The translations under genes were made by a program, and so were the position numbers. Below are positions 44,442 to 55,600 of a stretch of 64,000 bases of DNA, piece after piece. The notes under the pieces are model-generated. The model did no database searches, was not told the origin of the DNA, and was given only the letters and a program-made list of their open reading frames with translations. This DNA comes from Prostheceraeus crozeri (taxonomy: Eukaryota; Platyhelminthes; Polycladida; Euryleptidae): contig CAJQUW010010302.1 in the NCBI GenBank assembly GCA_907163375.1, forward strand, positions 682,001 through 746,000, written 5' to 3'. Position 1 is the stretch's first letter. Each line of letters begins with the position of its first letter.

Positions 44442-45995
44442 TTAATTTATCCTGCGAAGTCTGCGGATGTTCACAACGTCTCCAGTATCTAATCTTGCCA
44501 CATTCGATGAAGGTCGACTGATAACTCGATATCTTCCGCTGAAGTGAGGCTGCAATGAGTTATGTGTATTCGCTCGGATAGCCACAAATTGACCTGGTTG
44601 AGGTTTAGAATAATGTGCTGTTGTTCGGAATCTGCGGATTGATGGCCAATCACTCGATAGAACTCCTGCTCGACCGTACAGAAGTTGCAAAGGTGACGAT
44701 TGAAGAGTTGTGCCAGTCCTATTCATGTCATAGACAGCTCGTTTCAAATTCTGAAGCCAATTTCCGTAGACAATGAGTCTATCTTTGAGGATACGATGAG
44801 CTCTTTCGATGCCGCTGTTGCCCTGAGGGTTGTAAGCGGTTGTTTTCTGTCCTGTAATTTTGTGGCGTTGTAATAGTTTCTTCATAATACTGCTGGCAAA
44901 TTGCGTACCTCGGTCGGATAGTATCTTTGCTGGAGGTCCGTAGCGTAGAATCCATTCATTCTCCAGAGTCCGAACACACGTAGAGGCTGAGATATTTGTG
45001 AGTGGCACCGCTTCCATCCATCGCGTCGAGTGATCCATCATGGTCAAGACATAGCGATGACCACCTCGTTGTACTGGCAGGGGTCCAATTATACCGATAG
45101 CTACCATTTCTAAGGGAAGAACATCGGGTGAGGTTGGTAACTTCACTTTTCTTGGGCGATATCCTGACCCTGACTTCTTCACACATATTGGACAGCCTTC
45201 AGTAGATTCGATAATTCGCTTTCGCGTACGAGGGAACCAGTACCCTGAGTTGAGAATACTTTCTCGTATTTTTTTCACAGAAAAGTGACCACTATTGTGA
45301 TGAGATTCGATCATTTCTTTTATTTTTGAGTCCGGCACAAAAATGTTTCCATAATAACATAAGACATCATCTGAATTAATTGAATATCCAGGACAACGAC
45401 CATTCCGATTTACCATGTCTATCAGATTTCGCGTTTGTTCGTCAACCATTTGCTCGTCCCTCCAGATTGGCATTTCATCGACATTTGAAATCATCACGGC
45501 ATTCACTGCTTCAGTAGGCAAGAGCCTACTAAGAATATCGGCACCAATGTTGTCCTTACCAGGCTTGTACAGTAGATCAAATTCAAATTCTTCGAGGACT
45601 AATAGATAGCGAGCATGACGGCTGTTCGCAGGAGGTTTCTTTACCATTGATATCAAGGGATTATGGTCCGTGAACACCTGGAACTTCCTTCCGAATACGT
45701 AGTTGCGAAAACGACGAATGGCTTCTACCAGAGCAAGAAATTCCCTATCTGTAGTAGAGTAATTGCGCTCCGCATTTGTCAGAGTTCGACTGAAAATTGA
45801 AATTGGCCCGTTGGATTGGTACAGAATACCGCTTATTCCGAGAGCACTTGCGTTGACGTCAATACAGAATATTTCATCGAAGTTTGGATATCGTTGTAAG
45901 ATGTCCTTTGCCAAAAGAGATTTCACAAGTTGGAACCTTTCCTCACATTCTTTGCTCCATTCGAATTTCTTCTTTGCGTTATACAGAGGTGTCAT
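44442..45995 (-). CDS. Ty3/gypsy pol fragment: RNase H and integrase
   Basis: An open frame of 517 codons within the broken LTR element. About residues 1-40 correspond to the end of the reverse transcriptase connection. Residues 40-155 are RNase H, with a TTDREFLALVEAIRRFRNYV segment followed by FTDHNPL, and the closing KPGKDNIGADILSRL. Residues 225-275 are the integrase zinc-binding region (HHNSGHFSVKK ... CPIC). Residues 285-460 are the integrase core (WMEAVPL, ILSDRGTQF, TTAYNPQGNSGIERAHRILK). The C-terminal end includes an LLYGR motif and a short basic tail. The family is Ty3/gypsy, clearly distinct from Copia or BEL by domain order. In intact relatives these enzymes degrade the RNA template and insert the DNA copy. 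It is treated as a fossil. Confidence 0.9.
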   Translation of the reverse strand: MTPLYNAKKKFEWSKECEERFQLVKSLLAKDILQRYPNFDEIFCIDVNASALGISGILYQSNGPISIFSRTLTNAERNYSTTDREFLALVEAIRRFRNYVFGRKFQVFTDHNPLISMVKKPPANSRHARYLLVLEEFEFDLLYKPGKDNIGADILSRLLPTEAVNAVMISNVDEMPIWRDEQMVDEQTRNLIDMVNRNGRCPGYSINSDDVLCYYGNIFVPDSKIKEMIESHHNSGHFSVKKIRESILNSGYWFPRTRKRIIESTEGCPICVKKSGSGYRPRKVKLPTSPDVLPLEMVAIGIIGPLPVQRGGHRYVLTMMDHSTRWMEAVPLTNISASTCVRTLENEWILRYGPPAKILSDRGTQFASSIMKKLLQRHKITGQKTTAYNPQGNSGIERAHRILKDRLIVYGNWLQNLKRAVYDMNRTGTTLQSSPLQLLYGRAGVLSSDWPSIRRFRTTAHYSKPQPGQFVAIRANTHNSLQPHFSGRYRVISRPSSNVARLDTGDVVNIRRLRRIN

Positions 45996-46069
45996 TATTC
46001 AATTGAAATAGGGAACATGCTCGGACAAATAATTAGCGAATTATAATGGCGTCCTGCTCGCGACGCCAG

Positions 46070-46191
46070 TGTAAGACCTGAGAGAACGAAGACGTGTGCT
46101 GCAAGTTGTGACGCCGCTAATGCGGTGGTCAGCTTTTATTGCTAACAATCAATCAACAGATATTGATCAATGCATGATCAACACCCCGACA
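46070..46191 (-). repeat. 5' LTR of the Ty3/gypsy element
   Basis: 122 bp, matching 44249-44370 at 121 positions. It is followed in element orientation by the TGGCGTCGCG primer-binding candidate. Confidence 0.9.
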
Positions 46192-46328
46192 CATATGCTC
46201 TTCTGTAATCCTCTCTGTCATCGATGACATCCCGCTTCCTACGCCACACCTGCAGAGATTGATTAAAGATGTCACTCGCTGCTTTTTGACAAAGCCAAAT
46301 TAAAACAAGATTTGTGCCCAATCATAGT

Positions 46329-46907
46329 TTGAAGAGAAAACAACGCTAATTTTACCATCCCGATAGCTATTTCGCGGCCTCTCTTCAGGAGAAGTACGAC
46401 CGTTGTGACACACAAATAGACAGACAAGTTCAATACAGCTTGTCGTCCTCGCTCTAATAAGTCTCCGTCCAGTGCCATTTGTCGGCATGCCATATCCTGT
46501 GATAGCTTTTCAGGATGTACTTTTTCTTCTTATTTTTCTATTTTATGTGCTCCTCGGTCCCCTTTTCTTCTCTCAATTTTAGAATCTCTGTACATATCTC
46601 GTTACCATCCTGACCTATGCATCCACAAAGACTTAAAACATATCCTACGTTTGCCTTGGCTTTAGCTATCTTCTTTTGTCATGCCTTCGTTACTTTCTAT
46701 TGTCTTCGGTAAATTTATTGTGTTCGTAAATGCACTATTGAGATATCTCTGAAGTTTGTCCGAGTCCCATGTCCGCAGTCTATGCCAGTTAGATGAGCTG
46801 TATTGAACTTGCCTGTCCATTTGTGTGTCACAACGGTCGTACTTCTCCTGAAGAGAGGCCGCGAAATAGCTATCGGGATGGTAAAATTAGCGTTGTTTTC
46901 TCTTCAA
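46329..46907. repeat. Inverted repeat with 112-bp arms
   Basis: Arms 46329-46440 and 46796-46907 are reverse complements with 110 of 112 matches, enclosing a 355-bp centre. The arms are GC-richer than the surroundings (for example ACTTCTCCTGAAGAGAGGCC). The word AAAGCCAAATTA occurs just outside both arms in direct orientation (about 46291 and 46906), which may be a target duplication of about 12 bp. Reading frames of about 62-73 codons in the left arm have no recognisable domain. The type is unassigned. Confidence 0.8.
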
Positions 46908-47049
46908 AGCCAAATTAGCTTGAAAAGATAAAAAGATCACAATTTCATGCATTATCTGATGAAATTTCAGGCGCATGCATCAATTTTCTAGACCCAAGGC
47001 CCGTGTGAGTTTTCAATTCACATGCCCAAGCCCGGCCCCAACCCCGACG

Positions 47050-47200
47050 CCGTTCAAACTCTGCTGACAAGAACGGGAACCGAGTACACTTGGAAGACCT
47101 GCAGATTCGTGGAAGCTATAGAGTATAACTCATTCTGTGAAAGCCTCATTTTCGGCGTCGTGCCGTGCAGAAACTTATGCTGGCTGCCGAGCTATGTTGT
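47050..47200 (-). repeat. FB-1 repeat fragment
   Basis: Matches the right arm of the reference FB-1 (about 1440-1582): AGATTCGTGG, ATTCTGTGAAAGCCTCATTT, CGTGCAGAAACT and GCTGGCTGCCG occur in the same order. MITE-1 lies 18 bp downstream. Confidence 0.55.
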
Positions 47201-47217
47201 CATTATACTCCGGCAAC

Positions 47218-47623
47218 CGCAGAATTAGACAGGACGTCTCTTCTTCTGCTTGACTGGAAAGGAAGCATTGTAACATGTAACGTTGATGAAATGGTACAAT
47301 CTCCTGACATAATACCATAGCAATCGAACAATGAGCAGCCAGTTCAACATTAAACACGCCAAATTGTGCGTGTTTCAGTGACTGCTATCAACCGGATCAC
47401 ACAGCAAAGAGACACAGTCGATGTCAAGTTCTACAGAGAAGTTTGTGAACGTTTTCGTGAAGGAATTCAGAGCGATCCGCAGGCGACGCACAACTACTTT
47501 TCCTATCTCTGAAAGGTATAGAAATTTTCTTTTTGCCCACTTAGTAAGTTCCTGCATGTGCCATCGCTTTGAATCAGCTTGCACCTCTAGGATAGTAATA
47601 CGCTTAAACAGTCTAATTCTGTA
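47218..47623 (-). mobile_element. MITE-1 (hAT-type), 406 bp, reversed copy
   Basis: Termini CGCAGAATTAGACAGG and (reverse complement) TACAGAATTAGACTG. Flanks CCGGCAAC and CCGCCAAC (47210-47217 and 47624-47631) match at 7 of 8, consistent with an 8-bp target duplication. The interior matches the 520-bp copy in reverse, lacking about 115 bp. Overlapping small frames on both strands are not coding. Confidence 0.75.
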
Positions 47624-47631
47624 CCGCCAAC

Positions 47632-49091
47632 AGTCGTCTGAAATGACCAACAGCACTTATTATTGAGATGTCACATTATCAAGATATATTTCAGGAAGTA
47701 GGACTACACTTTCTTAAATTGGAGATGCTGCACTTATCATAGTACTACACATATAATTGATAACACTTTTCACATAAGAAAACGTCTTTGATTGAAAAAA
47801 CACGGTACACGATTGGTAAGCTGAATCCATCTGTATTTTTCAAAATCTTGCTGTTTTCGTGGACATGTTCACCTCATTGATATAAGAACCTACCCTTTAG
47901 GGCGTTTTTGAAGTCGTCGATCAACATAAACCGTTCATCTAATAGGTCAATACGTATAGGACATCATCTTTCATTTTAATGATGTGCGTATGTAATGTTC
48001 AGTGCATTATTCCTGTCATTTTACGTGAATTTAATTGCTTCAATTTCAAAATCATCTTCGTAGAAAAAGAGAAGAATAGCTAGACTTCGGCAATGCGATT
48101 GCGTTGACTGTTACTTGCTGTGTTTCTGGCATGTCTCATCACTTTCACGTCCAAATGAGGAAAACGAGGTAGTAGCCCATCCATCAATCCGCAAAACATC
48201 ATAGAGGAAGGAATGACTTGAAATCAAAACAAGAGAATGATTGGGAAGCATCAACAATGTTATGAAGACGAAAACAAGACACGTTCAGCGTTAGAATTTT
48301 CCAATCCGATGCCATCGCGCTTACCTTTGTTGAATGCAGAGGATGTTCCGATCTTCATGAGAACCTAATTCGTTATCATCGATAGAAAGTCATCATCCCC
48401 AGACTGCACCTGCAAGGCTATCTATGATGATGACGAAAGTGCCATACGGCGTACGAGATTGCATTCATTCGGAGATTCAGGCATCCCACTAAGTTCTATA
48501 AATGTCCGATAGCGTTCTCTGTAGAACTAAAGAGATGCCGCGTCAACGGAATAACAAACATCAGAAAAATAAGCAAGAGTTATGATCTGCATTTCTGCCG
48601 ACAAATGTCGGCAGCACATCCCATGCGAGCAGACATAAATTTACTTCATTACTATACGAAAAGTGAAATTTGGAATGAAGACAACTACTCACTTGAAGAA
48701 ATGTTCCTAATCATACTAAAACATAAACAGACACTTTGATCTATGACACATGCATCACTTTATGCAGATCCACCTTTGGGGATCTGAAGGGCGTCGTCCC
48801 ATAACGTCTAGTCTCACTTCAACTTCTTCGGCATAATTTCACCCAAGTAATCTGAAGATGCTAAACGATTACATGTAAATCAATTAGTTTCATTTTTGCA
48901 TATTTTCCAAGACGCCGCTACGCTACATAGATATACAAAGGCAAAAATATGAATATTTGCCTCAGTCACTTTAATAGCTTCATCAAAATTATGTTGAGGA
49001 GAAAAGAAATCAGAATTTCACACTGCTTTGCTCCAAACGTATTTTTTAATCAATTTATTGTTCACTTTACAGGAAGGCGGTGTTGCCCCAA
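47632..49091. other. Unassigned AT-rich DNA
   Basis: No frame, repeat end or RNA gene recognised. Confidence 0.4.
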
Positions 49092-49450
49092 GGCATTAGA
49101 ATAAGTTTGTCAGTTTACTAGACATGCAATCAAAAACAAAACGGTGGCACATGCAGGAACTTAATGTGAAAACTAAGAAATGGCAATGCAGGAACAAAGT
49201 AGACAGAGAGAAGGCTTTAATTGATCGATTTTATGGCAAAAATTATCTTCTTCACTTGCTTATTCCTGTGAATTCAATCGGCGTGCTAAGATTAATTTTC
49301 ATCAGATTCGAAGAATTCAGATCATTGTGATCAAGTTTTGTCGATAACGCAAATCCTGCCGTCGATCATCATTTTAAAATGTCATCATTTTAAATGTCTT
49401 GTAGGAGTTTAAAAAAAAGTTCATAAACAGTTCCAGAGAACTTGACATTA
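49092..49450 (+). mobile_element. MITE-1 fragment, diverged
   Basis: Shares ACGGTGGCACATGCAGGAAC and GAATTCAGATCATTG with the complete copies and ends at AGAACTTGACAT, where FB-1 begins. The left terminus is degraded and the right terminus is missing. An old, truncated copy. Confidence 0.55.
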
Positions 49451-50015
49451 GTCCGGCAGCCAGCATGAGTTTCTTCAGCGAACGAGGCCGAGAATGAGAC
49501 TTTCACAGTGATATGCACCCTTTGCCTTGTATGCTACGAATCCACGAGTCTGCAGAGTTCTGCACGGTTCTGCAGAGTTCTTGTCAGACTGGATCAAAGA
49601 AATGCGCTTGTTAATCCAATGAAAAGCAGACTGCGCTTTCGGTAAAAAAACTGATTTTCATACTTTTTGCTTTTTTACATTACCTAAAAATACTAAATCT
49701 AGTGGCATATATTTTTTTAAATGGAGTCTTTACGTCATTTCCTATGATGTGCATGTGCTATTTTCATGCCTCAAAATCTAATTGGTAATGTATGTAAGAA
49801 TGCGGCTAAATTTGGATTAAATTGCTCAAAGTACTTGTCTTTGCCTACAATAAGAGGCTTGCCAAATCTGATTGTGCTTAGCTTCATAGACAGCGGAGCA
49901 TGAACATGATGAAATACCCTGAAGACATTCTATGTCAAAAATCTTGACTCTGTGTATAGCACTTTTCGCATATTCAGAGAGTACATAGAAAATTTCGTTT
50001 TTGCCACAAAATACA
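49451..50015 (+). repeat. FB-1 foldback repeat, diverged copy
   Basis: Starts TAGTCCGGCAGCCAGCATG and follows the reference (861-1420) through the palindrome centre (AATAAGAGGCTTGCCAAATC) to GAAAATTTCGTTTTTGCC. The outer part of the right arm is missing. Confidence 0.65.
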
Positions 50016-50484
50016 ATTATTTTAATGATTACTGTAGTACCAATAGGCCACTGGTGAATAGTCCCTCAAGCGTGAGAAAGGTCTGTCAAACAACTGATAG
50101 GCGGTCAATGAACCATGCGGTTTTATGATTTGCCACATGCGTTTGATGTCTCGACGTAAAAGTCTCCACTGAAGATTTGTAAGTGAACTGCTGTCGAAAA
50201 GTTTTTTCAGCTTTTCTCTCATTATGAGGAGAGATACTCGTACAGAGAAAATAATACACCGACCGATTTTTCTATGTTTGCGCTAACCCAACATTCGGAA
50301 TGGTAAGATTATTTTCCTCCTCGATCGATTGAATTAGATTAAATCTATAATGACATGAAAATGGCGATTATAGAACGGATTGCAATTTTTTAATAGCAAT
50401 GACTATTGACTTGGAATTTCCGCTATAGGCCGATAACCCATAAGTCGTAAGCCACAAGCCATATGCCTCAAATAGAGTTCCAAC
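50016..50484. other. Unassigned spacer with ATAAGCC-type words
   Basis: Contains a 66-codon minus-strand frame (50022-50222) that I do not recognise. Just before MITE-1 there is a tract of ATAAGTC/GTAAGCC-like heptamers (about 50436-50462) that recurs beyond it at about 51058-51140. Confidence 0.35.
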
Positions 50485-50994
50485 AACAGAATTAGATTGC
50501 TTAAGTGTATCACTTTGCTAGAAGTGCAAACTGATTCAAACCAATGTCACATGCAGGAACTTACTAAGTTCTATACTTTGCAGAGATAGGAAAAGTAGTC
50601 GTGCGTCGCTTGCAGATTACTGTGAATTCCTTCTAAATGCACCGATCGCCACGATTCCTTCAAATTCGAAGAATTCAGATCACTGAGCAAAAGTTTTCTC
50701 GATAATGTTGGGCCCTCCGATCATTATTAAAAAAGTTAGCAGGCACACGAAACACATGGCAAGACGTTCACAAACTTCTCTGTAGAACTTGACATCGTTT
50801 GTGTCTATTTGTTGTGTGATCCGGTTGATAACAGTCACTGAAACACGTACAATTTTGTGTTTTGATGTTGAACTGGCTGTTCATTCTTCGATTGCTATGG
50901 TATTATGTCAGCAGATTGTTCCATTTCATAAGCATTATGTGCTCCAATGCTCCCTTTCTAGTCAAACAGAAGAGACGACCTGTCTAATTCTGTG
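50485..50994 (+). mobile_element. MITE-1 (hAT-type), 510 bp
   Basis: Termini AACAGAATTAGATTGC and (reverse complement) CACAGAATTAGACAGG. An exact 8-bp duplication GTTCCAAC lies at 50477-50484 and 50995-51002. Same orientation and interior as the copy at 36994-37513. Non-autonomous; the exact duplication suggests a young insertion. Confidence 0.8.
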
Positions 50995-51002
50995 GTTCCA
51001 AC

Positions 51003-51827
51003 ACTTCAATAAGAGCTTTCAATGAGGTTCAAGTTTCAATGAGAGCTGATACGCAGAGTAAGCCACAAGGCATAAACTGTCTCTGATTGCGGAGGCACAC
51101 GAGACCTGCCATTAGCCATAACTCATAACTCATAAGCCGTCACCCGGTTGTGATATACCGCGTCATTTTCCATGCTTAAGCTTTATGCTGTTACAAAATT
51201 TTCATCTGCCTGCGTGCATTATCCTTCATCAGAAAAAATGTTGTCGGAATGACTTCTAGCTTATGACTTATTTTGGTTTATTTTTTACTTAGTTTGTTTG
51301 GGTTTAGAGATGACTTTCCTCAATGTGGATGACCACGGTCAGAGCTAGTCTCGAGGGACAAGAAGATCAAATTTCCATCGAACGTAATGCAAATTCAAAC
51401 CTGAATCCTGACGAACTAGAACATTGACGCTACATTACACGTGCACAGTCAGCAAAGTTAGATCGTGAAAAGTTGAATGGCGCATGATATTTCTATCTGA
51501 CGAATTAGTCACTGTACTAAGAAAAATTGAGTTGAAGATTGTACTTTTCACTTGACAGGCCTGCCTGCAATCTGACCGCTGATGCTCGTGGGCCGATACG
51601 AGCCACTTCCGCAATGCGCGTGTTTGGCCAATCACACAAGCCAAAGAGAGACGAATATCTATGTCAATTTCTGTCGCCTGCTGCCATTACATACAATGGT
51701 TGAGATAGCATGATGTCCGCTCTAGACTGACTCACGAGCAAATGAATCTATCTCTGTGCCATTGACTTATGGCTGTGCCTCCGGTTCGCTAATCTTTGAA
51801 GTGATCCTTCTCTATTAGCATCACTAG
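51003..51827. other. Unassigned DNA between MITE-1 and MITE-2
   Basis: Apart from the ATAAGCC-type tract (about 51058-51140) nothing is recognised. The 69-codon minus frame at 51435-51644 has no domain. Confidence 0.4.
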
Positions 51828-51835
51828 ATGTGAAC

Positions 51836-52686
51836 CATAGAGTAGGGTTATATAGGTAGAGTGCCGACTCAAAAAAGTATCTGTATACAGTGAAAATTTT
51901 TACATGAAAATATTCAGTTTCTTGCGGAGATCACGCTCCCGTGGTCCAAAAAAGTATTTAACCAGTTTTAAAAAAGTCAAAATTTTGCCAATCTATACAT
52001 TACCGAGATGACGCCCTTATATAAGTAGCATGAAACAAGCTGGATATCAAAAGGAATGAATATTTGCTAATAAGCATTCTAACTAAGCGGAAATTGAGCT
52101 GATTATCAAAGGAATTTCATGATCCGTATTGTAGTGGAAAACTTCATGAAGAAGTCGCGATATTATTCGTGGTCTCTTGGCTGAAATTTCAAGATTTAAT
52201 TCAATTTTCAACGATGTGATGTTATGATTCGATCACTAAATTGATGCTTCATTTCTTGAATCTGAATAGCGATGTGGATCCATTTACATCTTTCAAAGTT
52301 GATTGAAATCACTGTCTTTGATTCTCTTATTTTGTTCTACCAGTGGCAGGTTGTTTATGATATGATCACGCTTAAGAGGATTCTCTTGAGGTTGAGCATG
52401 AAAGCAATACCATGTCATCGACTTGCTAATTTAACAAATATTACCTCGCCAAGGTTGTCATGACACGGAGGATCTGTAAAACACCATAATTTCTTCTGCA
52501 TTACAATCATATGATCACTCAATTTCGTGGTAATGTGTAAAAAACTGCAAACATTTGCATATCTCACATTTGGTAACAGTAGCAGCTGTATCCCCCTCGA
52601 GTTCATTTGATAAAATCGGAGGTGTATACACATTGGGGATTTAATAAATGCGGAGTTACCACTCTACGTAATATACTTACTCTATG
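51836..52686 (+). mobile_element. MITE-2 (hAT-type), best full-length copy, 851 bp
   Basis: Termini CATAGAGTAGGGTTATATAG and (reverse complement) CATAGAGTAAGTATATTACG. An exact 8-bp duplication ATGTGAAC lies at 51828-51835 and 52687-52694. This combination defines the family as hAT-type. The related copies are at 19077, 20864 and 42125. No transposase is present. Confidence 0.8.
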
Positions 52687-52694
52687 ATGTGAAC

Positions 52695-55600
52695 CTTCCC
52701 TTCTAAAAAGAAAACAAGATATAAACAGCCAGATGTGTGCACCGCCGTTTCTGTCATTCATAAAAGAGCGCTCTCAAACTGAGTCTTCAAAAGTCTCTGA
52801 AAAATGCAATTTCAATCCGGCACTTGCAACTAAACTGAATTTTCTTCTTCGTAATATCAAACAGCAGTCACGCAATATCAGACTTTATTACCGTCATTCC
52901 TTGAGATTTTAGACCAATTTCGAAAATGAGACATACTCGTATAATATTTGACAATATTTTGACAGTGATTTCTCCATCAGGATAAAGGCAATTTCCAGTG
53001 ATCGAGCACGCTGATTTCTTCGATTTATTAAAGGCATGAACTGAATAGGAAGCACTCGAGTTTTATCTTTCCATTGCAACACAGAGGCACATGAATTAAT
53101 AAGAATGGAGACTTGAAAAGCAGCTCACTCACTGAAAATGTGGAAACATAGTTTTATGGCCAATTTCATAACCCAAAGTATCAAAATGTATTTTTATCAT
53201 CTGGAACACGATAGCCAAGAACAAAGCAATATAACCTCTACTCAGGCAAGTCTTTATTCACGATGAAAGTATATGGTAATTGCTGCTCTACATGCTGCAC
53301 TGTATCTCATTATCAAAAATATATTATACGTTGACAAGCATTTAATCATAAAGTAGCACAGTTTCTCACATTGTATTATGAACACAATTTGTCAGATTTC
53401 CGGAAGTGATTAGGTCATATTATCCACTTGCGCATAAAGCAAAATGACTGAACTTTTATTAGCAGTCAATACCTTTCAACTTTACCTCATAGACAAGATC
53501 ATAGCGTTAAGTTATCATGTGCTGCGGTCAGAGGCAAAAGTTTCGGTTGTCAGTATTCATTATTCGCTAATGGATAGTAAAACGAAATTACGATGAAACA
53601 GAGCCCTTTCAGTTTAAGTTTAATTAAAGCCGTTATAAAATGAACACTAAATCGATAATTTTATGCTGCAACAGATTGGTCATTGACTGCAATTTCAATA
53701 CACTGTGCTGCACTGTATTCTGTACATGGTTTCTGAGAAAGAATTATGCACTTTCAAAGTCATGGAAGAGGTGACTGAATTCATTCTAACCATGGTTTCT
53801 AACCATTCAGAACCATGGTTTCTGAGAAAGAATTATGCACTTTCAAAGTCATGGAAGAGGTGACTGAATTCATTCTAACCATGAAGATGTGTTTAGCATG
53901 AATGTTTGATGTAAACACAGTTCATTGCTCATTAATTAAGTCTCAACACACAGGTCTTTATGGAACAAATCATACAGTTTCCAATCATCTTCAAACAAAG
54001 TGAAGCTAGAAAGACTTGAGGACTACAAAGTAGTCCTGTCGATTGTAGGGTTGACAATTATTAACCAAAAGTTCACTTTTTGCTTCCAATGTTCTTTGCA
54101 ATTCAAGGGAAGTGAGCAAGCAACTCGTACCCTAACTCCCTTGTGCTTGTAATGTCTTTTGAAGTAAGTCTACTGCGAAACTACGAAAGTGCAACACATG
54201 TTAACCAATGTCTATGGACAGGACAAGCAACAGAATATATATCTCTCGCTTAATTGATCAGTTTGAAAAGGCAAGATGTATAATGACATAAGTTTCCGTC
54301 TTGAGCACCAGCAGACGATTCTAAAGTAGCACGCATAGGTGGTACATGCGCTGGTTCCACAGCCTCGTCATTGATCTTGATTTCTTCATTAGAACGGCAA
54401 TATTCATTTGGACATGCAAGCAAATGAAATCATGCTTTATCAGCTTCTAGATATTGGAAACAACGATATCTGTCAACATGGTGCAGCGCAGGAGACTGTT
54501 TCATAAGGAGTACATGTCCAAACTTCAGATGGAAACGAGGGCCAATACCTCGCTAATTTAACATTCTCAGATTTTTTGCCGCTTGGTCTCATAGGAATAT
54601 GGACGATGAAATGCCGTCTTGGAGCCAATTGGACATACAGAACGAAGTAGACTTCATCCGCTGATATGAGGGTTGAAGATCGACTTCAACATACTGATCG
54701 CATGTACGAGTATAAGCTCTTAGGACCTCAAAATCGAGTGCTCTAAAAGTCAAAATGCCTCTGTTGGATGAGTGCTTTAAAAAATTATTTTCACCGGCAA
54801 AGAATTTCGCGTGTTTGTGTTTCTACTGAATCTAAAACATCTATGCTTTTCCTGAACAGAACCTGTTCATGCACATAATGTAATTAGTCAACATTACGTG
54901 CATTTTAATATATAGGATAAAATGTAGAATCAGACATCGACTCGTGCCAGAACAATGCAAAGTGAGCGATTGATAAAAGTAAAAATATTCCGTTTTAACA
55001 GAATGTTTCCGATAAAGTAATCGTCATTAATAGAGGGACTATGAAATCCATAATCGATACATCGATCTTTCAAAATTATGAGCGCGCCCAACACTGTTCT
55101 TAATACTTACTTAAGACAGACCCCTGACTATCTCATAAAAGTTCATTACTCGGTTCATTTTATCGGCGCATGTGATAAGGTGAATTTTCACGTCAATCTT
55201 TTGCTCCTAGCTGCGATATTCCTCAACTGTCAATAATTTTTCAGTGATCGAGTGATCCTTCAATCTTAATAAAGAAGTTTTGCTCATTTGTTTGAGGCCA
55301 TGAGCAAATCGTAAAAGATTTTTATGAGTTTATCACTCGAATTTTGTTGTGTGTCAGACTAATTAAAATCAAGCTAAATATCATCATCAAACCCACAAAT
55401 AATGCTGCATAAACTTCCCACAATCTCGAGACAAGTATCAACATGGACGCTTTTTAAAGCATAACAGATTGGGTTGAACATTAATTTATTCTCATCGCAC
55501 GGAATATAAATGCGTCAACATTTAACAGATTAAGAAAAATCAGCTGTTTTCTCATTGATTCATTGTAGTTTTGCCTGTATAAATACATGCCTGAATTACT

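Larger units (their letters stand above)
44249..46191 (-). mobile_element. Ty3/gypsy LTR retrotransposon, broken copy, 1.9 kb
   Basis: A fossil LTR element on the minus strand. It has two 122-bp LTRs that begin TG and end CA and match at 121 of 122 positions, and a 5-bp target duplication CATAT on both sides (44244-44248 and 46192-46196). Next to the 5' LTR is TGGCGTCGCGAGC, a plausible primer-binding site. Next to the 3' LTR is a purine-rich TTGAGGGGGTAG, a plausible polypurine tract. Recognisable parts are RNase H and integrase only; the copy is incomplete and so broken, with at least one break. The near-identical LTRs imply a young insertion. It sits at the end of an FB-1 repeat. Confidence 0.9.
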
